Assembly: GCF_002305875.1 (NCBI RefSeq)
Contig: NZ_CP022098.1
Location: 3,038,001 to 3,102,000, forward strand
DNA: 64,000 nucleotides
Source: Cystobacter fuscus
GTDB lineage: Bacteria > Myxococcota > Myxococcia > Myxococcales > Myxococcaceae
Direction: 5' to 3'
Part shown: positions 26,649 through 34,700 of the stretch, one piece after another
How positions within the stretch are numbered: the first letter of the stretch is position 1
Layout of the letters: the number at the start of each line of letters is the position of its first letter
Translations under genes and position numbers: made by a program
The notes under the pieces: generated by a model
What the model was told of the DNA's origin: nothing
Databases searched by the model: none
Seen by the model: the letters and a program-made list of their open reading frames with translations, nothing else

Positions 26649-26817
26649 AGGAATCTCCTCGGGAGAAGTCGCAGGATACGTGCTGGCTCCGCGTTGCTTC
26701 GATCCCCGATTTCTTCCCCGTGAAGGGGACTGGAACGTGGCAGCAGGCTTTTCAGGAGTGCACTTCCTTCACTGCCAGGGGGTCGCGCGCCTCGAGGGAC
26801 CGGAGTACACAGGGGCC

Positions 26818-27432
26818 ATGCACCTTCCCTCCCTTCGTGTCCTCGCCGTCCTCTCCGTCACTGCCCTCCTGTCCGCCTGTAGCGACGAGATCAGCTCCGA
26901 TGAGCAGGCCCGCCGCGCGTACCTCGGGTTGGACAAGTCCATCGAGAAGTCCCTCCAGCTCGGCTTCGCCGGCTTCAACGCCGCCTCGAGCGCCAACATC
27001 CCGCCCCAGTCGACCACCGGAGACGCCGCGGGCACCCTGGGCATCACCGGACAGGTGGATCAGGGCTCGTCGGCGAACAAGGGGATGCGGCTGCGTGTCG
27101 GGATGACGGGCTACACCGACGGCGAGGTCACCGTCTCCGAGGAGGAGGAGCCGGTGAACATCACCTACCAGACGACCACCGACACGGCGGCTCAGCCGGC
27201 GCTGGACCTCTCGCTGCGCAACATCCCCAACGGCACCTTCACGGGCACGCTCGTGGGCAGCTTCCAGATGGCCGGAGACATCGAGGGCGAGGTCTCGCTG
27301 AACCTGTCCATGTCCGGGCAGATCGAGGACGATGGAACCGGCAAGGTGCGCCGCAAGGCCGGCAGCACCACGGTCACGGGAACCGCGAAGTCCTCCAACG
27401 GCGGCGAGTTCCAGGTGAACGTCACCCTGTAA
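26818..27432 (+). CDS. Small lipoprotein with beta-rich domain
   Basis: A 204-residue lipoprotein: ATG 26818 opens a signal segment with lipobox LLSAC (Cys21). The mature part is a single beta-sandwich-like domain with alternating polar and hydrophobic strands (NGTFTGTLVGSFQMAGDIEG, EVSLNLSMSGQIEDD, TTVTGTAKSSNGGEFQVNV). No enzymatic residues are apparent. It is divergent from the M28 peptidase. Function unknown. Confidence 0.75.
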   Translation: MHLPSLRVLAVLSVTALLSACSDEISSDEQARRAYLGLDKSIEKSLQLGFAGFNAASSANIPPQSTTGDAAGTLGITGQVDQGSSANKGMRLRVGMTGYTDGEVTVSEEEEPVNITYQTTTDTAAQPALDLSLRNIPNGTFTGTLVGSFQMAGDIEGEVSLNLSMSGQIEDDGTGKVRRKAGSTTVTGTAKSSNGGEFQVNVTL

Positions 27433-27509
27433 GGCTTGTCACCGGGCCGAGGGGTGGTGGGCTTCGGTCCTTCTTCTGGTGGGTCCGGGACGCGCGCCGT
27501 GCCCGGAAC

Positions 27510-28826
27510 TCAGCCCACGGAGGGCTCCACGGTGCTTCGGGGCGCCAGACGCATGGGCTGTGCCCGTCCGTAGGTGAGCGAGCGCCACAGCCACTCGGCC
27601 GGGCCGAAGCGGAAGCGTGACAACCACCACTGGCTCAAGGGCACCTGGAGCGCGAAGAGGGTGAGCGCGAGCGCCACGCAGCGCGACGGTGGCATCTGAC
27701 CGATGAGGCCCAGTCCCCAGCCGTCATAGATGCACAGGCTCACCACGGTCTGCAGCAGGTAGTGGGTGAGCGCCATGCGGCCCACCGGTGCGAGCACCTC
27801 CCGCACCTTCCACCAATGCTCGCGCTGGAAGAGCAGGGCGAAGGCGGCCACGTACACCGCGGCCAGACCCAGGAAGCCCAGCTCCTGGAGGGTGGGCAGG
27901 GCGAACATCCAGTGGTCCTTCGCCGGATCCAGGTGCCCCGCGAGGCGCAGGCGCTGCACCACCAGCCAGGCGCCGTTGCCCAACACGCCCACCGCGCCTC
28001 CCCAGAGGAGCAACCGGCGGTGCGATGCGCGGTGGCGCTCCACGTCCTGGAGCAACAGGTGTCGCCCCGCGAGCAGGCCCAGCAGGAAGCGGCCCAGGGT
28101 GACGCTCATCCAGAGCAGCCGTTTGAGTTGGGGAAGGATGAAGACGGCGTATTGAGCGTTCGCCGCCTGGGCCATCTGGAAGGAGCCGCTGGAGAGGCCC
28201 TCCAGGAAGCGTGTCCGCGCCTGGGCCTCTTGCGCTTCGCTGGCCTTCGCCGCCTCGGCCGCCGCCTGGGCGCCGTCCATCAGGAGGGGCACGAAGTGCT
28301 GGAGGGCGGAGACGAGCAGCGGCACCCCTCCGATCAGCACCAGCACCCAGGTGAGCACCGTCCGATCCGAGCTCCGGCGGAAGAGCAGCAGCGCGAAGCC
28401 CACCAGGGCGTAGGAGGAGAGCACGTCGCCCACCCAGAGCGCGAACAGGTGCGTCACACCGATGCCCAGCAGCACCAGCAGCCGCCGCGAGTACAGGGGG
28501 ACGATGGGGACGCCCCGGGCCTCGGCGCGCGTGAGCTGGATGGAGAAGCCCAGCCCGAAGAGGAAGGAGAAGAGGACGACGAACTTCTGGTTGACGAAGA
28601 AGTAGTAGAGCGCGGTGACGACGGCCTCGAGCGGAGGCGCCGACAGCGCCTGGGTCTGCTCGCGTGTCAGGAGGGCACGGCCGCTGAACCAGGAGAAGCT
28701 GTTGGAGACGAAGACGCCGCACAGCGCGAAGCCGCGCAACACGTCCAGGAGGAGCACTCGCTCGGAGGCGTCCACCGGATGGGCGGAGGCTGCGGAGAGC
28801 GACGCGGGGGGAGTGGGCTCGGACAT
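27510..28826 (-). CDS. DUF418 (YeiB-like) membrane protein
   Basis: A 438-residue polytopic membrane protein. The N-terminal motif RVLLLDVLRGFALCGVFVSN and the C-terminal GRMALTHYLLQTVVSLCIY with QVPLSQWWLSRFRFGPAEWL are diagnostic of DUF418. It has about ten membrane segments. The family is distantly related to acyltransferase-3 proteins; physiological substrate unknown. It stands alone on the minus strand between a lipoprotein and a Uma2 gene. Confidence 0.88.
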   Translation of the reverse strand: MSEPTPPASLSAASAHPVDASERVLLLDVLRGFALCGVFVSNSFSWFSGRALLTREQTQALSAPPLEAVVTALYYFFVNQKFVVLFSFLFGLGFSIQLTRAEARGVPIVPLYSRRLLVLLGIGVTHLFALWVGDVLSSYALVGFALLLFRRSSDRTVLTWVLVLIGGVPLLVSALQHFVPLLMDGAQAAAEAAKASEAQEAQARTRFLEGLSSGSFQMAQAANAQYAVFILPQLKRLLWMSVTLGRFLLGLLAGRHLLLQDVERHRASHRRLLLWGGAVGVLGNGAWLVVQRLRLAGHLDPAKDHWMFALPTLQELGFLGLAAVYVAAFALLFQREHWWKVREVLAPVGRMALTHYLLQTVVSLCIYDGWGLGLIGQMPPSRCVALALTLFALQVPLSQWWLSRFRFGPAEWLWRSLTYGRAQPMRLAPRSTVEPSVG

Positions 28827-28935
28827 GCGCCCAACAGATGTTCGAGGACCTCTCCCGTCAACCGGACCCTCCCTGTCGTACGAGGTGGCGACCGTCTACC
28901 AGACGATGGCCCTGTCGTTGCAGTACGCGAGGATC

Positions 28936-29559
28936 ATGCAAAGCTCTTCCCTCATGGTCACCCGTCGCCCTCCCGAGTCCGAGTCCACCGAACCCAACGA
29001 CCCGTCCGTCGAGGCGGCCTTCCAGGCGGCTCCCGAGGAGATGGTGGCGGAGATCCTGGAGGGCGTGCTGCACCTCGGCCCGCGCCCGGCCCGTCCTCAT
29101 GCCAACGTGGCGTCGAACCTGGGTGGCATCCTCATCGCGCCCTTCAAGTTCGGCAGGAGGGGGCCGGGGGGATGGGTCATCCTCTCCGAGCCGGAGCTGC
29201 ACCTCGGTCCGCGCCCGGACAAGCTCGTGCCGGACCTGGCGGGCTGGCGACGCGAGCGACTGCCGCGTGCCGTCGGCGGAGACGATGCGCCGGCGCACTA
29301 CGACCTGGCGCCGGATTGGGCGTGCGAGATTCTCTCTGACCGCACGCGCAGCCGGGACAAGGGCCCGAAGATGCGCATCTACGCCCGGGAAGGAGTGAAG
29401 CACCTGTGGCTGGTGGAGCCGCTGGCCCGCACGCTGGATATCTACCGGCTGACGGAGGGCCAGTGGGTGCTCGCTCAGACCTTCGCGGGAGAAGAGCGGG
29501 TGAGGGTCGAGCCGTTCGAGGCCATCGAGTTCGAGCTACCGCTCCTCTGGTCCGAGTAA
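28936..29559 (+). CDS. Uma2-family (DUF820) PD-(D/E)XK nuclease-like protein
   Basis: About 207 residues; the exact start is uncertain (ATG at 28906, 28936 or 28954 all in frame). Uma2 signatures: FQAAPEEMVAEILEGVLHLG, PHANVASNLGGILIAPF, DKLVPDLAGWRRERLP, and the core CEILSDRTRSRDKGPKMRIY followed by HLWLVEPLARTLDIYRL. The Asp (VPDLAG) and Glu-x-(S/K) (CEILS) positions match the nuclease fold of this very widespread family. Its biological role is undefined. No signal peptide. Confidence 0.85.
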   Translation: MQSSSLMVTRRPPESESTEPNDPSVEAAFQAAPEEMVAEILEGVLHLGPRPARPHANVASNLGGILIAPFKFGRRGPGGWVILSEPELHLGPRPDKLVPDLAGWRRERLPRAVGGDDAPAHYDLAPDWACEILSDRTRSRDKGPKMRIYAREGVKHLWLVEPLARTLDIYRLTEGQWVLAQTFAGEERVRVEPFEAIEFELPLLWSE

Positions 29560-29600
29560 GGCGCTGCCCTCCGTCAATTCGGGGTGACCGCAGATTTCCT

Positions 29601-29635
29601 GCATCATTTTCCGCCTTGTTGGCTCCTTCAATTCG
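29601..29635 (+). promoter_or_regulatory. Shared spaced motif, copy A (upstream of M4 protease)
   Basis: GCATCATTTTCC at 29601-29612, 8 bases, GGCTC at 29621-29625, 7 bases, TCGAG from 29633. It is 101 bases before the M4 protease ATG in the same orientation. Words and spacings are identical in copies B and C, so a promoter or operator is likely; its factor is unknown. Confidence 0.6.
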
Positions 29636-29736
29636 AGTGGACCCGACCTTCCTGGCCATCCCAGGGGGGTTCATCGCCCGTCCATCGATGGGCGTGTCGT
29701 CCATTCCACCATCACCCGAGGAGACAACAGCTCATC

Positions 29737-31665
29737 ATGATCACCGTGCATCGATTTCGTGGTCTCGCGACCCTGGGCCTCCTGGTCGGCGTTTCGGCCT
29801 GCCAGGGAACGGAAGAACACGCGAAGAGCAATGGCGCCGAGCCGGACGCAGCCCTTGGCGTCGAGATTTCCGATCTCCGGGTCGTGGGCGTCGACCAGGG
29901 CAATGTGCCCACGTTCGCGAATGGGAACTTCGGCCAGATCCGGCTGGGCGGGGAGAAGAGGACCGAGGAGGCCGAAGTCAGCGCGCTGCGCCCCTCCCTC
30001 CAGGCGGTGAGCAAGGTGTTCCGCGCGGACCCCGCGGAGCTCTCCTTCCAGCGGGTCGTCACGGACGGCATCGGCGAGCGGCACTTCGTCTATGCGCAGC
30101 GCAAGAATGGCCGCGAGGTCGTGGGCGGCGCGCTCGTCCTCCACACGAGGAATGACGCCGTCTACGCGGTTCACGGCAACGCTCGCGCCGATCTCGACGC
30201 GCCGCGAGACGCGCGGCTCAGCCCCGAGGACGCCATCGCCGTGGCCAGGCAGGACTCCGCGCGGCTCGACCGGGTCGAGGTCGAGGCGCAGCCGCGGATG
30301 GCCTACTGGCCGGCGGGTGAAAAGCTGGACCTCGTGTACCGGGTGAATGTGACGGGGCAGGGCAAGGACGGGATGGTGGATGATGACGTCATCATCAACG
30401 CCGTGAGCGGGTCGGTCGTGCTGCGGCTGTCGAACATCCACACGATCAAGAGCCGGTGGGTGTACGACGCCAACCACGCCACCTCCTCCGCGGGCCTCCC
30501 GGGAACCCTCGTCCGGTCGGAGGGAGGCGCGGCGGTCGCGGACGCCGCGGTCAACACCAACTATGACCTGCTCGGGACGACCTACGACTGCTACAAGACC
30601 CTCTTCAACCGCGACTCCTACGACGGCGCGGGGTCCAAGCTCGTCAGCTCGGTCCACTACGGAACCAACTACGCCAACGCGGGGTGGCTCAGCTCGAAGA
30701 ATCAGATGGTGTACGGGGACGGCGACGGCGTGACGTTCGGCAACATGGTCAACGCGCTGGACGTGACGGCGCATGAGGTGACTCATGGGCTCACGGCCTC
30801 CACGTCCAACCTGCTCTACTTCGCCGAGCCGGGTGCCCTGAACGAGTCGATGTCCGACATCATGGGCAGTGTGTGCGAGTGGTACCGGAACGGCCGGGTG
30901 GTGAACGCCAACACCTGGAAGTGCGCGGAGGAAATCTATACTCCCTACACGTCCGGCGATGCCCTCCGCTACATGAACGACCCCAAGCTCGATGGCCAGT
31001 CGTTGGACTACTTCGACCAGACCTTCAGCCCGTTCACCGACGTCCACCTGAGCTCGGGCATCCCCAACCTGGCGTTCTATCTGCTGTCCCAGGGCGGCCA
31101 GCACCCACGGGGTCGCTCCTCCATCGTGGTGCGCGGGATCGGCATCGCCAAGGCGGCCCAGATCTTCCACCGGGCCAACACGGTGCTGCTGCTCGGTAAG
31201 ACCATGGCCAACTTCGCCGACGCGAAGTTCGCCACGGAGCAGGCCGCCGCGCAGCTCGGGTACAGCACGGCCGACATCGCCTCCGTGACCGCCGCCTGGC
31301 TGGCCGTGGGCGTGGGGACGAACATCCTCGTCGCCGGCCAGAGCCTCTCCCAGGGACAGGGGATCGTGTCGAACGACCGCCGGTTCTCGCTCGTCCTGCA
31401 GGGCGACGGGAACCTGGTCCTCTATGACGCGACGAGCGCCCTGTGGTCGGCGAATATCGGGGGCAAGGGAGGGCTGTCGGCCCACATGCAGTCCGACGGC
31501 AACTTCGTGGTCTACCGCACGACCGGCGCGACGACTGGCGCGGATGTCTGGTCGACCCTGACCTACGGGCACCCGGGCGCCTATCTGGTCCTCCAGAACG
31601 ACGGCAATCTCGTCATCTATGAAGGCGGCACCGCGATCTGGAACACGGGGACCTGGGGTCACTGA
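29737..31665 (+). CDS. Secreted M4 (thermolysin-like) metalloprotease with B-lectin tail
   Basis: A 642-residue preproenzyme from ATG 29737 (CGAGGAGA upstream). The signal segment ends VGVSACQG, so lipidation at Cys is possible. An FTP/propeptide region (about 40-220) precedes the catalytic domain: VTAHEVTHGL (zinc His and catalytic Glu, about 346-350) and PGALNESMSDIMG (third ligand Glu). The last 110 residues are a bulb-type lectin domain with three QxDGNxVxY sites (QGDGNLVLY, QSDGNFVVY, QNDGNLVIY), expected to bind mannose-like glycans and target the protease. It is preceded by shared motif copy A. Confidence 0.92.
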   Translation: MITVHRFRGLATLGLLVGVSACQGTEEHAKSNGAEPDAALGVEISDLRVVGVDQGNVPTFANGNFGQIRLGGEKRTEEAEVSALRPSLQAVSKVFRADPAELSFQRVVTDGIGERHFVYAQRKNGREVVGGALVLHTRNDAVYAVHGNARADLDAPRDARLSPEDAIAVARQDSARLDRVEVEAQPRMAYWPAGEKLDLVYRVNVTGQGKDGMVDDDVIINAVSGSVVLRLSNIHTIKSRWVYDANHATSSAGLPGTLVRSEGGAAVADAAVNTNYDLLGTTYDCYKTLFNRDSYDGAGSKLVSSVHYGTNYANAGWLSSKNQMVYGDGDGVTFGNMVNALDVTAHEVTHGLTASTSNLLYFAEPGALNESMSDIMGSVCEWYRNGRVVNANTWKCAEEIYTPYTSGDALRYMNDPKLDGQSLDYFDQTFSPFTDVHLSSGIPNLAFYLLSQGGQHPRGRSSIVVRGIGIAKAAQIFHRANTVLLLGKTMANFADAKFATEQAAAQLGYSTADIASVTAAWLAVGVGTNILVAGQSLSQGQGIVSNDRRFSLVLQGDGNLVLYDATSALWSANIGGKGGLSAHMQSDGNFVVYRTTGATTGADVWSTLTYGHPGAYLVLQNDGNLVIYEGGTAIWNTGTWGH

Positions 31666-31692
31666 AGCCAGAATCCCTGTCACGTTGGACCC

Positions 31693-31736
31693 CTGCCCGC
31701 CGCGCTCCTGGCTCCAGGCCAGGAGGCGGCGGGCAG
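31693..31736. terminator. Strong bidirectional hairpin terminator
   Basis: A near-perfect stem between the convergent M4 protease and Rhs genes: CTGCCCGCCGC pairs with GCGGCGGGCAG, and CTCCTGGC with GCCAGGAG inside it, with a one-base bulge and a 5-base loop. TCTGCTTTC follows on the plus strand. Its position between two stop codons suits both transcripts. Confidence 0.75.
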
Positions 31737-31799
31737 TCTGCTTTCGGAGACCACCGGAGGAGGCCCCCGCCCGACGACCGCGAGGGCGCTCCAGTTCAC

Positions 31800-34700
31800 T
31801 CAGAACAAGCGGGGGAAGAGCGCGGAGACGGAACCGCCGCCGGTGCCGGTGATGCCCTCCACCTGGCCGGCGATGGGCAACGTCTTCGACATGCCGAAGA
31901 AGTTGTGGCCCAGGTACAGGTAGCCGGGGCCCACGCCAAAGCCCTCCTTGCCCGCCAGGAAGCCCCCCGCGTCATGCAGCACGCCGTGGGCCTTCACCCC
32001 CGGAATCCACCCGGTGGTCACCTCCAGCACCTGCGTCATCCACCCGTCTCCCGGTCCCACCAGGCCTCCGCTCGGGTTGAGCGCGATGGCCTCTCCCGCC
32101 GACAGCGCCCCCTTCGTCATCCGCTCAATCGCCTCCCCGTACTGGCGCTGCCAGGACTTCCAGCTGTCCGGGTTGTTGATGAGCGACTGGCTCTCCTTCG
32201 AGAGATTGCTCAGCTTGCCTTCCTTCTGCGCCAGGATGGTGGCCCTGTCCTGGTCCGTCAGCTTGTCTCTCATCCGGTCCGCTCCCTTGCGGATGTTCTC
32301 GTCCATGTGTTGGAACTCGTGGAACAGACTCTGCGCCGTGTACGCCATCCCCAGGGCCTGTTTGAGCTGCGGGTCCAACGGGCTGATGGGGGAGGTGAGC
32401 GCCGACATGGAGCCTCCCACCCAGGCGGCCTGTGACGTGAGCTTGTCGCCGAGGAAGCCCGCGCCGAAGGTGTAGGCGGACGAGGCGCCCAGGAGGACGC
32501 CACCAATGCTCATCAGCATGGGATCCTTGAGGACGTAGCCGGCCGTCATGGTGGCGGCCCCCACCACGGACATGACGAAGGCGGTGCCGGCGAAGCCGGT
32601 GGCCATGCCAACGCTGGCGGCGGTGGCGATGGCGGCCACCACGGGCACGTGGCCGGTGGGGTCCGTGTTGGAGATGGGGTTGTTGTAGACGTAGGCGTAG
32701 CGGTTGAGCGCCTGCGGGTTGCCCGAGGACGGCACCAGCGCGTCCGGCGAGATGAAGCGGCCCAGCATGGGTTCGTAGTAGCGGGCGTTCATGTAGACGA
32801 GGCCCGTCTCGTCTCTCTCGTGACCGCCGTAGCCCCGGCTGTTGTCGACGGAGGCGCTGGAGGCCAGTGGGGTTCCGAAGGCCGAGTAGTCGTAGCTGGC
32901 CACCTTCTGTCCGGACGCGTTGGTGAGCGCACGCACCGAGCCCAGGTGGTCCTGGTGGAACCAGGAGGCCCCGGAGGTGTCTCGTTTGGCCACCAGCAAC
33001 GGGCCCGCGTAGTAGTACTTGGTGAGGCCGGTGGGCCTCAGCTCCAGCAGGGGACCGAAGTAGAGCGTGCTGTCCGAAGGGGAGTTCTTGAGTACGCGCT
33101 GGCCGTTGGCGTCATAAAGGAAGGTGGTGGTGCCGCTGAACGTGGTGACTCGGGCCAGCCGGTTGTCCGCGTCCCATTCCAGCGTGCGTCCGCCTCCGGA
33201 CACCATGTTGCCGTTGGCATCGTAGGAGAAGGCCGTGGCGCCCGCGGTCGTGACGGCGTGGCGGTGTTTGGTATCGCCGTAGGCATAGCTGCCGAGCTGG
33301 TAGCTCCAGGTGAGGTTGCCCAGCGCGTCGTAGGTGAAGGACTGCGGCTGCTTGCCCGTGACGTTGGTGAGCCGGTTGAGGGCGTCATAGGTATAGCCCA
33401 GGTTGGACAAGGGGTTGGTGGACGAGGACGTGGACGTCACCCGCCCGCCCGCGTCGTAGCCGTAGCTGGCCTGGTACAGCGTGCCCGAGGGGCCCGTGAC
33501 GGAGGAGTCCGTCATCCACTGCCGCGCGTCCGCGTAGTTGAAGCGCGCCGTGGTCCCGTTGGCGTAGGCCGCGGACAGCAACTGTCCCCGGCCGTTGTAG
33601 GTGAAGGCGTTGACGTAGCCGCTCACGCTGCCGAGCCGTCCGGCGGCATCATAGCCATACGTCACCGTCTCGCCGTCCGGGTAGCGCACCGAGGCCAGGC
33701 GCCCCGCCGTGTCGTAACCCTGGTAGGTGGTGTAGCAGGTGCTGACCACGCACTTCGTCACGGCCAGCACCCGTCCGGCGCTGTCGTAGGCACGCGACTC
33801 ACTGCCCGAGGTGTCCACCACGCTCGTCAGCATCCCCTTGCCCGCGCCATGCCCCGCCTCGTCATACGACCAGCGCACCTGCTTTCCGTCCGCCAGCGTC
33901 TTGGTGAGCCGTCTGCCCAGCGCGTCGTAGGTGAAGCGGGTCACCTGGCCCTTCGCATCCTGGTGCGTGAGGATGTGGCCCGCGTCGTCGTACGTGAAGC
34001 TGCTGCACCCCGTGTCCGGGTCGCACCCCGCCAGCTTGCGCCCCAGGGAGTCCCACGTCACCGTGGTGGGGTTCCCCGCCGCGTCCGTCACCCGCACCAG
34101 GTTGCCCAGCAGATCATACGCATACGTCGTGTATTGGTACGCGCTGCCGTTCTTCTCCCGCACCTGCGTCGTCTGGCCGTAGGCGTCCGTCCACGTCACC
34201 TTCTCCCGGCTCAGCTCGTCGTAGCTGATGACGTACCCGTTGGCATACGCCCGCTGGCCACTCGTCCCGTCCGGGTTGGTGATGGTGCGCAGCCTCCCCA
34301 GCCCGTCGAAGGAGAACACCTGGTACTGCGGCGTCTCTCCCGGCCCGTACACCGAGGACTTCTTCCACACCCGCGAGGAGCCGTCGTTGTAGAGCGTCTC
34401 CTGGACGAAGCCCCCCTCCTTCACCGTCTTGTATTGCCGGCCCAGCCCGTCCTCGTACACCTCCATCCACAGCCCATCCGCCGTCCCGTCCGACACCGTC
34501 CGGCGGATGCGCTGGGCCGACGGGTTGCCCCAATCCAGGTATGCGAACGTCTCCGTGCTCCCGTCCGGCAGCACCGTCCGCACCGGCCTGCCCAGCGCAT
34601 CGTGCGTGGACAGCGTGGTGTTCCCGTTCATGTCCGTCTCGGACGCCACCAGGTCCAACCCGCTCTCCCACGCCTTCGTCGAGCACTGCCCCAGCGCGTT